DNA of 24,209 nucleotides, taken from contig CP070804.1 in assembly GCA_020343635.1 (NCBI GenBank), positions 382,368 through 406,576 of the forward strand. The letters run 5' to 3'. This DNA is from Candidatus Aenigmatarchaeota archaeon (lineage in GTDB: Archaea; Aenigmatarchaeota; Aenigmatarchaeia; QMZP01; JAFGSV01). The notes under the pieces were generated by a model. That model saw only the letters and a program-made list of their open reading frames with translations. It ran no database searches and was not told the origin of the DNA. The position numbers were made by a program, and so were the translations under genes. Shown one piece after another: positions 7,102 to 15,293 of the stretch (its first letter is position 1; each line of letters begins with the position of its first letter).

Positions 7102-8235
7102 ATGACGTCGCTGAAGACACCAAACGGACTTTTGTTCTTTAAAAACATAATTATCAGTCTCACACTCTTTTTCCTACCCCTGCTCTTCTTTGACATGGGT
7201 TTCGACGGGCTCCAGATAGGCGTCCTGATGTCGAGCTTTACCATAGTCACACTTTTCAGCACCTTCCCGATAGGTGTCATAAACGACAAGCTCAGCATAA
7301 AGTACGTCACAGTGATAGGCATGCTGCTTGAATCGCTGTTCTTCTTCGGTCTCTACTTGTTCAGGGATTTCTGGATAATACTGGCATTCTTTGCCGCGGG
7401 GGCCCTCGGCGGAAATATGATAGACACGAGCATAAGGGGCATGACGCTCAAGGTCACAGAAACCCTGAGAAGGGGAAGAAGACTCGGAAGGTTTCAGGCA
7501 GTCACCAGCGGGGGAGCCGCTATCGGAATACTGTTCGGAGGTTTGATGCTTTTCACTCTGCAGTTCAGCGGCGTACTGCTCATAAGCGCTGTAGCCTTCT
7601 TTATAATGGCACTGGGGTCGCTCTTCATAACAGAGGTCAAGAGTGCAAAATTCCCGATGAGTGATTACAAGGCAGTATTGCTGAAGAAGAAAACCGCTTT
7701 CTTCCTCCTGCCGCTCTTCATCTTCGGGATCCACTGGGGAGCCGAACACACATCATACACGCTTTTCCTCAGGGAAGGCCTTGGTCTCAACCTTGTCGCT
7801 TCGGGACTTTACATGAGTGTAGCCATAATGGGGCTTGCACTGGCTTCCCTGAAGACTGGATCTTTCATCGACAGGGGAGGGAATAACAAGATCATGTTCT
7901 TTATTGGATTGGTGATATCTGGTATAGGACACATACTCATGACTGTACCCATAGTCCCACTGTCTTTCGCATTCAGACTCATGCACGAGATAGGCGACGG
8001 AATCACATTCGTAAGTTTCTATGTAGGCTTCTCAAAGATCTTCAAGACAGAGAGGATAGCAGGAGAATCGAGCGCAGCCATGTCCATAATAATGATCGGT
8101 GCGGCTATCGGTTCGCTCGTTTTCGGACCACTTGGCTATTCTTACGGATTCGGGTGGCCATTGATAATATCGGGAGCCCTTTCCATACTGATTGTGTTCG
8201 TGCTATTCCCTCTCCAGAAGAAGCTCAGCTTATGA
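7102..8235 (+). CDS. MFS-family transporter
   Basis: This 377-residue, highly hydrophobic protein has about 11-12 predicted TM segments. A motif A-like loop between the second and third helices (GVINDKLSIK, about residue 58) and a basic central loop after helix 4 (ETLRRGRRLGRF) fit the major facilitator superfamily. The substrate cannot be read from the sequence. A purine-rich AGGGGG sits about 5-10 nt upstream of the ATG, and the gene follows pcm closely. Its 3' end overlaps the convergent secreted-protein gene by 6 bp. Confidence 0.88.
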   Translation: MTSLKTPNGLLFFKNIIISLTLFFLPLLFFDMGFDGLQIGVLMSSFTIVTLFSTFPIGVINDKLSIKYVTVIGMLLESLFFFGLYLFRDFWIILAFFAAGALGGNMIDTSIRGMTLKVTETLRRGRRLGRFQAVTSGGAAIGILFGGLMLFTLQFSGVLLISAVAFFIMALGSLFITEVKSAKFPMSDYKAVLLKKKTAFFLLPLFIFGIHWGAEHTSYTLFLREGLGLNLVASGLYMSVAIMGLALASLKTGSFIDRGGNNKIMFFIGLVISGIGHILMTVPIVPLSFAFRLMHEIGDGITFVSFYVGFSKIFKTERIAGESSAAMSIIMIGAAIGSLVFGPLGYSYGFGWPLIISGALSILIVFVLFPLQKKLSL

Positions 8236-10632
8236 ATCCTTTCTCGTGCCGAACCTTATGTAGACCGCTACTGCAACTATGACAAGAGCTGCTACCGCAA
8301 TCCATGAGAGTCCGCTGAACTCCTGAGGGTAGACTACGGTTAGGCCCAATATCTTCACATCGTTTATGGTCTCCTCGAAGCCCGGACGCGTGGAGTTGGC
8401 TGTTATTGTCATTGTGTACTCATTTGTATCGGCCGTGAAGACTATGAGATGGAAGGTCTTTGACTCTCTTGGAAGCAGGGTGAAGTTGAGCGTCCTGTTG
8501 TCAGACGAAAGATCACCTTCCGTTATGTCAACGAACCTGCTGAATGGATAGTCATCACCTATGCTCATCACGACGCTTTCGGGGATGTCCTGCCTGTTAG
8601 CTATGGTGACCGGAAGTATATCGTAGGAACCGAGCGTCATGTAGAGGTTTGTCGAGGTGGTTATCAGACCGAGCGGTTTAAGGACAAGGAATCCGAACAT
8701 TCCGGTCGTGTTCGTGTTCCCTGCCCTGTCTCTAGAATAGGCCCTGTATGTAACGTTGTATTCATAGCTCCACGAGTTCGTGTACACACACACATTGTCC
8801 GGGCAGGACACGGTGAACGGACCAGCTATCGGGTAACCGGAACCTACGCTAGAAAGCCAGTATGTTATTCCGGTCTCGTTGACGCCCGTGTAATCCCTGT
8901 CCGCGAGATCGGAATAGACATTGATTTCCGCATCGGTATCCGTCAGAATCATTCCGTCCGGGGAAACGACCGGGTCGCCATTCCTGTCCTCCACGAATAC
9001 GTTTATGTCCGGCGGAGGCGTCGTGTCAATCCACGTGCCGTTCAGGGATTCATCCCATGTGACAAGTTCCATGTTAGCGCACCCGACCGCATCGTCAATG
9101 GCCCTCACCCTGAAGTAGTATGTATGATTGTCATTTCCGTTGAAGGGAGGAGGAACATACCCTGCGGCGTTATCGAAGTTCTCATTCAGGCTGTCTACAC
9201 ATGAGACATAGCTGCAGGTTCCCGGGCCTGTCCACACAAGCGCGTTGTCATTGTTGATGGCATCCCAGTCAGTCCACCCCAGAAGAACATTTCCGCTTCT
9301 GTTGTCTATTATCCTGTACTGAATGTCATAGCAGTCTATCCCAGAGGTCGGTACTCCATCCGGATCATCGTTACCGCTCCAGTTAACAAGGAACACATCG
9401 CCGGACAGATATTCCGGGGAACTCTCTATCTGAGCGGCAGGTTCGTATGTGTCAAGATAGGTGCATTCGCAGTCTGAAGTCAGCTCAGCGGCGGTTGCAG
9501 GATCGCATGACCAGGAACCCTCTATGCCATAGCTGTCATTGGCCTGGATCCTGTAGCAGAACCTGAGGCCGTTAGCCTCAGTTTCAAGATTGATCAGCTG
9601 ATAGTTGTTGTTGGTATTGAAAGTATTTTCCCATCCCATCATGCTGAAACGTCCTACCTCGACGTACTGGAGGATGAACTTCGTTGCATAGGAATTATTG
9701 TCCCAGGTGACGTTGTATAGCTTTCCTGTGGTGTCCCCGTTCGGAGGCCCTGTGATCCATGCATCAGGAGGGGTGTTGTCAACATTGAATACTTCGTTTC
9801 TCCAGGCGCTCCACTGTAATCCTGATCTCGCACTTGCTTCCACCTGAACATCGTTCTCAACCCACGCTATATTGCTGAAAGAGAACGAACCCCATGTGTA
9901 ATTCCACTCCATCCCGGAGGCCAGTGTTATATCGCATCCAGGCCCCCCTGGTGGTGAGCATACTACTCTATCAACAAAAACTGAACCAGTAGCGTTCATT
10001 ATTACATAACGTACCCTGTCAATGACATCCAGAATGTCAGGATCACTGGCGCTCACGTTGAATGTTATGTCGCCCCTGAAGGTGTCTTTGAAGGCCGGCC
10101 ATCTCGGCGGGAATATGTCATCGACAACCGGCACCCTGTTGACCCTGCAGCATATGGTGTTCGTATAGGAAGAGGCACAGTTCCCTACGTGGGCGTTTGT
10201 AATGCTAGAGATTTTTCCCATGCAGGTGGGCGCGTTAGCAGGACACGGAGACCCACCGCCCATTATTGTGCAGTAAGGATCACCTATATCCGAAGAGATG
10301 CATATGGGATTGCCTGTGTAAGTTCCGAAAAAAGGATCTGCAACATGCGCGTTTGTAACCGCGGATGCATTCACCACAGGACTGTTTCTGACTGAGCTGC
10401 AGTCAGCACCCAGTGTGGCAGTGGCGTCGCTGCAGCACACGAGATAGGGATAGTTGGTCTGGCTCGCAAGCTCTGCATGGGCATTATCTGTGGACGACAT
10501 CCTGAATATTACGGTGTCCGAACACGTGGACGTGACACTGCATGAAAGCTGTGCACTGGCAGTAATTACGTTAATTAGAAACAGGAGTAAAGATACAATC
10601 CATACGGCATTTTTACATATCTTTAGGCTCAT
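8230..10632 (-). CDS. Large secreted, C-terminally membrane-anchored surface protein
   Basis: This 800-residue protein has an N-terminal signal peptide (hydrophobic core about residues 9-22, likely cleavage near ASA-Q28) and a C-terminal TM anchor (about 772-793) with a short basic tail. The first ~165 mature residues are Cys-rich and carry three NAH(A/V) motifs at 50-53, 94-97 and 146-149, with CC pairs at 66-67 and 161-162. The middle resembles tandem Ig/FN3-like beta domains with many N-x-S/T sites; repeated phrases include FNVSASDPD and FYFRVRAIDD-like strands. It starts within the stop of the preceding small TM-protein gene (ATGA overlap), so the two are probably co-translated. The function is not recognised; a cell-envelope role is inferred from topology. 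Confidence 0.83.
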   Translation of the reverse strand: MSLKICKNAVWIVSLLLFLINVITASAQLSCSVTSTCSDTVIFRMSSTDNAHAELASQTNYPYLVCCSDATATLGADCSSVRNSPVVNASAVTNAHVADPFFGTYTGNPICISSDIGDPYCTIMGGGSPCPANAPTCMGKISSITNAHVGNCASSYTNTICCRVNRVPVVDDIFPPRWPAFKDTFRGDITFNVSASDPDILDVIDRVRYVIMNATGSVFVDRVVCSPPGGPGCDITLASGMEWNYTWGSFSFSNIAWVENDVQVEASARSGLQWSAWRNEVFNVDNTPPDAWITGPPNGDTTGKLYNVTWDNNSYATKFILQYVEVGRFSMMGWENTFNTNNNYQLINLETEANGLRFCYRIQANDSYGIEGSWSCDPATAAELTSDCECTYLDTYEPAAQIESSPEYLSGDVFLVNWSGNDDPDGVPTSGIDCYDIQYRIIDNRSGNVLLGWTDWDAINNDNALVWTGPGTCSYVSCVDSLNENFDNAAGYVPPPFNGNDNHTYYFRVRAIDDAVGCANMELVTWDESLNGTWIDTTPPPDINVFVEDRNGDPVVSPDGMILTDTDAEINVYSDLADRDYTGVNETGITYWLSSVGSGYPIAGPFTVSCPDNVCVYTNSWSYEYNVTYRAYSRDRAGNTNTTGMFGFLVLKPLGLITTSTNLYMTLGSYDILPVTIANRQDIPESVVMSIGDDYPFSRFVDITEGDLSSDNRTLNFTLLPRESKTFHLIVFTADTNEYTMTITANSTRPGFEETINDVKILGLTVVYPQEFSGLSWIAVAALVIVAVAVYIRFGTRKDS

Positions 10633-10997
10633 CTGAAATACCTTCTGCAGTGGTCTCTTATCGTTTCAGTTTCTATCAGTTCACATATTTCCGGATTTTC
10701 CTCTGTGAGTGCCCTGTCCTTTAGGGTGAGGTCATCACATTCCTCAGGCGGGAGAAGATACTCGCAGTCCTGCGGCGCCAGTTCCTCCTGTTCTGTCACG
10801 TTCGGTTCCTCAGTGATGACTTCTTTGGCCGGGTAAAAATTCACTATGATAACAATCCCTATAATGATAACGGCAATGAGGGCAGCCAGAATCTCTATGT
10901 CGTGAAGCTTTTTCTGGGGAACAAGATGAGCGTGCTTAGCCTGATTTTCATGGGCAGCGTGTTTTTTTGACTTTCCGTAACCATGCCTGGCGCTCAT
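10629..10997 (-). CDS. Small single-TM protein with His-rich N-terminus and four-Cys ectodomain
   Basis: This 122-residue protein has a basic, His-rich cytoplasmic N-terminus (residues 1-33, seven His), one TM helix (about 34-53) and an acidic outer domain with four cysteines at about 78, 87, 105 and 117 in a helical-looking pattern (DCEYLLPPEECDDL ... ICELIETETIRDHC). It is unrecognised beyond this. The gene overlaps the following 800-residue surface-protein gene by 4 bp (ATGA), suggesting a shared function at the envelope. AT-rich DNA about 25 nt upstream (attattttaataa) is a plausible TATA element. It diverges from nop5. Confidence 0.75.
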   Translation of the reverse strand: MSARHGYGKSKKHAAHENQAKHAHLVPQKKLHDIEILAALIAVIIIGIVIIVNFYPAKEVITEEPNVTEQEELAPQDCEYLLPPEECDDLTLKDRALTEENPEICELIETETIRDHCRRYFR

Positions 10998-11059
10998 ATT
11001 ATTCTTTTGGTAACTGTTATTAAAATAATTAGAGCCTCAAAGCAGGTAACTGATAACCA

Positions 11060-11068
11060 TTTATAAAA
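11060..11068 (+). promoter_or_regulatory. TATA element of nop5
   Basis: TTTATAAAA is centred about 27 nt before the nop5 ATG. That spacing predicts a nearly leaderless mRNA. Confidence 0.65.
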
Positions 11069-11090
11069 CAGTCAACAATAAATCATCTTC

Positions 11091-12176
11091 ATGAAAGCGT
11101 ATGTGTCAACAGGCATCATAGGCGTTTTCGCCTTCGATGAAAAGAAGAAGATGGTACATTACAATCTTTTTTCTGCAGACCCCGAATTCATAGCCGGAAG
11201 GCTGAAAGAATCAAGAAAGGGGGGACTGATTCCCGAAGAGGAGTCTCTAATAAGGGACCTCATAAGATCCGGCTATAAGGAGATAGCCTGGGACAAGAGG
11301 ATAGACTTCCCGGGAGTGAAGTGTCTTTACGAGCCTGACAATGTGGCCAAGACCATGTTGCAGAAGTCCGGCAGGAAGCTGGCTCTGGACCTGCATCTGG
11401 TGAAGGACCAGTCTGAGCTTAACAGGCTTATTTCACAGGTCAACATACACCTCACCAAGCATGAGATAAGGAAGGAGAAGAAGGACGTCATACTTATGCG
11501 CGCCATAGGGGTTGTTGACGAACTTGACAAGACGCTCAACACACTTTCAGAGCACATGAGGGAATGGTACGGCCTGTACTTCCCAGAGGCAGAGCACCTG
11601 ATAAGGGACCATGAGCAGCTGGCTGCTGCGATTTCAAAGGAAGGCAAGAGAGAAGCGGTGACGGACAAGAAGGTGGCGAAGTACGCCAGGATCACAGCAG
11701 GCATGCCATTTTCGGACGAAGACCTTAAGGCGGTCCAGGGATACGCCAAAAACGTGCAGAGCCTCTACAAGGTGAGAGATACTGTATCCGCCTACATAAA
11801 GAAGGCCGCCAAAAGCTTCATACCTAACCTTTCCGCGGTTGCCGGCCCCCTTATAGCATGCAGGCTCCTTGCGCATGCGGGCGGACTTGAGAAGCTGGCA
11901 AGATTGCCGACGAGCACCATACAGCTCCTTGGGGCGGAGAAGGCGCTGTTCAGGCATCTCAAGACCAGGGACAGGCCGCCGAAGTTCGGTGTCATCTTCG
12001 CGCATCCATCAATACAGGAAGCCGACAGGAAGGAAAGGGGAAGGGTCGCCAGGATACTCGCATCAAAGCTTATGATGGCAGCAAGAGCAGATTTCTATAC
12101 AGGAAAGGACATGAGCGATAAACTTCTGTCTGATATGAAGGCCAAGCTCAAGCCGGGGAAGGTCAAAGGGAAATGA
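11091..12176 (+). CDS. nop5: Nop5 (Nop56/Nop58) C/D box RNP core protein
   Basis: This 361-residue protein is the archaeal Nop56/58 homologue that bridges L7Ae-bound C/D guide RNA to fibrillarin for 2'-O-methylation of rRNA and tRNA. It has an N-terminal domain that would bind fibrillarin (residues 1-110), a coiled-coil region (about 115-240), and the Nop domain with its signature NLSAVAGPLIACRLLAHAGG near residue 246, followed by LPTSTIQLLGAEKALFRHL. The C-terminus ends in a lysine-rich tail. Fibrillarin is encoded nearby at 12562-13218 on the same strand, but a small inverted zinc-finger gene lies between, unlike the common adjacent pair. It has its own TATA box. Confidence 0.95.
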   Translation: MKAYVSTGIIGVFAFDEKKKMVHYNLFSADPEFIAGRLKESRKGGLIPEEESLIRDLIRSGYKEIAWDKRIDFPGVKCLYEPDNVAKTMLQKSGRKLALDLHLVKDQSELNRLISQVNIHLTKHEIRKEKKDVILMRAIGVVDELDKTLNTLSEHMREWYGLYFPEAEHLIRDHEQLAAAISKEGKREAVTDKKVAKYARITAGMPFSDEDLKAVQGYAKNVQSLYKVRDTVSAYIKKAAKSFIPNLSAVAGPLIACRLLAHAGGLEKLARLPTSTIQLLGAEKALFRHLKTRDRPPKFGVIFAHPSIQEADRKERGRVARILASKLMMAARADFYTGKDMSDKLLSDMKAKLKPGKVKGK

Positions 12177-12179
12177 TTC

Positions 12180-12452
12180 TCATTGAGCACAATCCTCACA
12201 GAACCATCCCGCACTCGTAAGTTTAACTGTTGCGGATATTTCGCCGCAGCTGTCACAGACAGCGAGGTTACTCTTGGCGTAGATCATAGGCTTGTAGTCA
12301 CCCCCGTTCCTTATCTTGGAGAAGCAGAAGGAGCAAATGTGCTTCTTCATGGCGTCGGCGGTCTCGTTGGACCACCTGTCCTCCCAGATGGTGTCCCCGC
12401 AGATACGGCACTTTTCCATCTCCTCGCCTCCCGTGGGAATGGTCGAATCCAT
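12180..12452 (-). CDS. Small double zinc-finger protein
   Basis: This 90-residue protein has two treble-clef or ribbon-like Cys sets: C15-x2-C18 with C40-x2-C43, and C66-x2-C69 with C85-x2-C88. The regular CxxC spacing supports a real zinc protein rather than a shadow frame. The ATG at 12452 is preceded by a TATA-like ctttttatt about 25 nt upstream, fitting a leaderless start; an internal ATG at 12419 (MEKCRICG) is possible. It is convergent with nop5 (3-bp gap) and diverges from fibrillarin, so it sits inside the Nop5/fibrillarin pair. The function is unknown; RNA or protein binding is plausible for such folds. Confidence 0.72.
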   Translation of the reverse strand: MDSTIPTGGEEMEKCRICGDTIWEDRWSNETADAMKKHICSFCFSKIRNGGDYKPMIYAKSNLAVCDSCGEISATVKLTSAGWFCEDCAQ

Positions 12453-12561
12453 GGTTAACTCTTGATTTTTCGAATAAAAAGGATTTCCATTCTACAACTC
12501 ATATATCAGACAATAGTTTTCCAGTACAATGCTTTTATTTCAGGTCGGCAGATAACTGTTT

Positions 12562-13218
12562 ATGAAAGAGATATCAGCAGGCATATGGAAGGATGGGAAG
12601 CGTCTTTTCACGAAGAGCATGGTCAGGGGTTATCATGATTACACGAAGAACGTCTTTAAGAAGGGCAAGACCGAATACAGGGAATGGGATCCCAACAAGA
12701 GCAAGCCCGCAGCGGCAATAATGAAGGGACTGAAGGAGTTCCCTCTCAGGAAGGATGACAAGGTGCTCTATCTTGGAGCCGCTTCAGGTGCGACATGCAG
12801 CTTCTTCTCGGACATAATAGGTGAGAATGGCGTCATCTACGCCGTGGAGATATCAGAACGGTCAGCAAGGGACCTTAACGTCACAGCAGAAAAAAGGGGC
12901 AACATAGTTCCGATACTTGCAGATGCCAGAAAACCAGAAGCATATGAGTGGGTGGAGCCCGTTGACGTCGTATTCGAGGACGTCGCCAGCGACGAACAGG
13001 GACCCATAATGATAAGGAACGCGGACACGTTCCTGAAGCCGGCCGGACACGCGATGATAGCCATAAAGGCGAGAAGCATAGACGTGGTTAAGGATCCCAA
13101 GCAGGTGTACAGGGAACAGCTCTCATTGCTTGAAAAGCACTTCGAAATTCTGCAAAAGGTCACCCTTGACCCCTACGAGAAGGACCACCTTTTCGCCCTC
13201 ATGCAGCTTAAGAAGTAA
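12562..13218 (+). CDS. flpA: Fibrillarin, C/D box 2'-O-methyltransferase
   Basis: This 218-residue protein is archaeal fibrillarin, the catalytic SAM-dependent 2'-O-methyltransferase of C/D box RNPs. It shows the N-terminal YREWDPNKSK, the SAM loop VLYLGAASGAT (about 68-78; the family usually has GAASGTT), an acidic strand end AVEIS (E96), VFEDVASDEQG and the conserved FLKPAGHAMIAIKARSID, ending EKDHLFALMQLKK. TATA-like gcttttattt lies about 26 nt before the ATG. Its 3' end overlaps the convergent DHH gene by 11 bp. Nop5, its obligate partner, is 385 bp upstream on the same strand. Confidence 0.95.
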   Translation: MKEISAGIWKDGKRLFTKSMVRGYHDYTKNVFKKGKTEYREWDPNKSKPAAAIMKGLKEFPLRKDDKVLYLGAASGATCSFFSDIIGENGVIYAVEISERSARDLNVTAEKRGNIVPILADARKPEAYEWVEPVDVVFEDVASDEQGPIMIRNADTFLKPAGHAMIAIKARSIDVVKDPKQVYREQLSLLEKHFEILQKVTLDPYEKDHLFALMQLKK

Positions 13219-14278
13219 TTGTGAGATCTTCTATCAGTTTCATGACCCTTCTCTCGAACTCCGGCCAGTCCTTCTTTGGAACAACTGCTCCTGCAGCCCT
13301 GATGTGTCCGCCGCCTGTTCCTATACCTTTCACGGCCTTCTTCAGCAGGTCGTTCAGGTTTATGCCCTCCGCCCGGGCCTCCTGATACCTGGCAGAGATC
13401 TTCATCATCTGCTTGCTCTGCTTCACAACGAATATTATCTTGTCAGGATTGCGCTCGGAAAGCTTTGTCGATACACTTGACGCTATGTTGAGCCTGTTGT
13501 CTATCCTGTATACGAAAAGGCCAAGATTTGGATACTCTTTCGCCTTCTTCCTGAATTCGGCCACGGCCTTGTCTATCTCCCTTTCCACGCGGTCATTACA
13601 GGTGATGAAGTATCTGTTTTCCGTAACGTCCTTGTACCCCTCTGCAGAACGCATGATCTCCAGCGAGTGCCCGGCACCCTTGTTCCCCTGGTATATCACG
13701 GTGGACATCAGGTTCCTGGCTATATCGTATATCTTCGCCTTTCCGCGACCACCGGCGCATGCCTTGGGGTATCTCTTTGCGCACTCGTCAAGTATGTCTT
13801 GGCAGTCCCTGAATGCATAATCACCTATCACTCCGACGGCGGCTATCCATATGAATTTCTCTATATCCTTCCCAAGATCCCTGAACAGGCGGTAGACAAG
13901 AACGCTGGCCGGTATGTAAATCTCTCTTTCAAGGCGCGGGTTTATGTGCACGAAGCGTTGTGAGTTCATGTCCTTCTCAGGCACGTGGTGGTCTATCATC
14001 AGGATCCTCGTATTAAGCGACGTGTTCATGAGCTTCTCCAGCTTGTCCGCCTCCTGGTCCATGGGAAGGTCCAGCAGCACGAGCAGTCCCGGCTTCATCT
14101 CAACGAGCGACTTCATCAGGCGCCTGTCCAGAACAGGCCCTTCCAGAGGAACCGTCATGAATCCAGGGAAGAACTTCGTGAACAGCGCAGCCGAACATAT
14201 CCCGTCGGTGTCCGTATGATAGAATAAGACCTTCTTCCCCTCAGCTTCCAAAAAATTCTCGTCCAACACCGCTTTCAT
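13208..14278 (-). CDS. DHH-family phosphoesterase (DHH-DHHA1)
   Basis: This 356-residue protein shows an N-terminal DHH catalytic domain with H21-T-D23-T-D25-G, an acidic strand LLDLPMD (D70), the DHH triad D96-H97-H98 and GD153, followed by a C-terminal DHHA1 domain ending in the GTGGGHIRAAG motif (about 322-332). These are metal-dependent phosphodiesterases; archaeal members act on single-stranded DNA or RNA (RecJ/GAN type) or on small nucleotides. The length fits the short archaeal RecJ-like group, but the substrate is unresolved. A TATA-like TTTAAAAAA about 24 nt before the ATG suggests its own promoter although it follows the cysteine synthase gene. It is convergent with fibrillarin. Confidence 0.88.
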   Translation of the reverse strand: MKAVLDENFLEAEGKKVLFYHTDTDGICSAALFTKFFPGFMTVPLEGPVLDRRLMKSLVEMKPGLLVLLDLPMDQEADKLEKLMNTSLNTRILMIDHHVPEKDMNSQRFVHINPRLEREIYIPASVLVYRLFRDLGKDIEKFIWIAAVGVIGDYAFRDCQDILDECAKRYPKACAGGRGKAKIYDIARNLMSTVIYQGNKGAGHSLEIMRSAEGYKDVTENRYFITCNDRVEREIDKAVAEFRKKAKEYPNLGLFVYRIDNRLNIASSVSTKLSERNPDKIIFVVKQSKQMMKISARYQEARAEGINLNDLLKKAVKGIGTGGGHIRAAGAVVPKKDWPEFERRVMKLIEDLTITS

Positions 14279-14297
14279 TAAGATAATTCGCGTTCAG

Positions 14298-14306
14298 TTT
14301 AAAAAA
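14298..14306 (-). promoter_or_regulatory. TATA-like element of the DHH gene
   Basis: On the minus strand this reads TTTTTTAAA, centred about 24 nt before the DHH ATG inside the 48-bp gap after the cysteine synthase gene. Confidence 0.5.
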
Positions 14307-14326
14307 GTGGGGGAAATTGCCGTCTT

Positions 14327-15286
14327 TCACCCCAGATTTGCGCATCTAGTATGATATGGACACCCGTTCGGGTTAGTCTGTTTTAATCCCTGTGACTGAT
14401 ACTTTGAAAATCCGTCAGGGAATACAGTAACGACAGTTTTGAATCTCTCAGAAAGCTTCTTGGCAATCAGGTAGTTAGCTCCTGAGGACATGCCTACACA
14501 TAAACCACACTCTTTGTCGAGATACAATGCAGCGCTTTTAGCCTCATCGCCCGAAACACACAGCACATCGTCAATTAGAGGATTCAATCCCCCCTTGCCG
14601 TCGCTTACTATATCCGGTATGAAACCGTCACCGATGCCCTGGATAATGTGGAAGTCCGGCTTCTTTCCGCACATGACATTCGATTCGGAAGGTTCGACCG
14701 CAACTATGTAAACGTCTGGGTTAATCCTTTTCAGCGCCTTGGCGACTCCTATCAGTGTGCCTCCGGTGCCCACACCTGCGACGAATGCGTCCACGACAAG
14801 TCCCTTCGTCTTCATCTCACTGATTATCTCCTGGCCGGTTGTCTTCTGGTGGCATTCGACATTAAGGGGATTCGCGAACTGGTCGGTGCTGAAGTAGCCT
14901 TCTTCCCTGGCCTTCCTGTCACGTATCCTAGCAGCTTCCGCGAAGCTCCTCTCTGCAGGTGACAGTATAAGATTCCCCCCAAGTCTCCTGATTATGCTCT
15001 TCCTCTCCCTGGTCATGTTCTCGGGCATCACTATGGTGACATCGTAACCCATCCTTCTGCCGAAGTAAGACATTGATATGCCGGTGTTTCCGCTTGTCGC
15101 CTCTATCACGCGCATTCCCTTCTTAAGCAGCCCCCTCTTCTCGCTCTCCTCGAGGATGTACTTCGCCATCCTGTCCTTGATGCTGCCAGTCGGGCTGACA
15201 CATTCGAGCTTTGCAAAAATTCCGTCAACCTCGACGAGTGGTGTATTTCCCACAGAAACCTTATCAGAGTTTTTCCCGGACACCAT
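14327..15286 (-). CDS. cysK: Cysteine synthase / PLP-dependent beta-replacement enzyme
   Basis: This 319-residue fold-type II PLP enzyme has its Schiff-base lysine in SPTGSIKDRM (K37), the substrate loop TSGNT (64-68) and the PLP-phosphate loop GTGGT (173-177). It closes with VFPDGFSKYQSQGL. The family includes O-acetylserine and O-phosphoserine sulfhydrylases and cystathionine beta-synthase; which substrate is used cannot be decided here. It is shorter than archaeal O-phosphoserine enzymes that carry an extra N-terminal domain. An unusual short tail, NGCPYHTRCANLG, adds two cysteines after the fold. It starts 7 bp after the ileS stop and is probably co-transcribed with it. Confidence 0.9.
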   Translation of the reverse strand: MVSGKNSDKVSVGNTPLVEVDGIFAKLECVSPTGSIKDRMAKYILEESEKRGLLKKGMRVIEATSGNTGISMSYFGRRMGYDVTIVMPENMTRERKSIIRRLGGNLILSPAERSFAEAARIRDRKAREEGYFSTDQFANPLNVECHQKTTGQEIISEMKTKGLVVDAFVAGVGTGGTLIGVAKALKRINPDVYIVAVEPSESNVMCGKKPDFHIIQGIGDGFIPDIVSDGKGGLNPLIDDVLCVSGDEAKSAALYLDKECGLCVGMSSGANYLIAKKLSERFKTVVTVFPDGFSKYQSQGLKQTNPNGCPYHTRCANLG

Positions 15287-15293
15287 AGGATAA

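Noticed and set aside
12183..12458. 91-residue plus-strand frame opposite the zinc-finger gene
   Set aside because: The minus-strand frame has eight regularly spaced CxxC cysteines and a TATA-like promoter; the plus-strand frame has neither.
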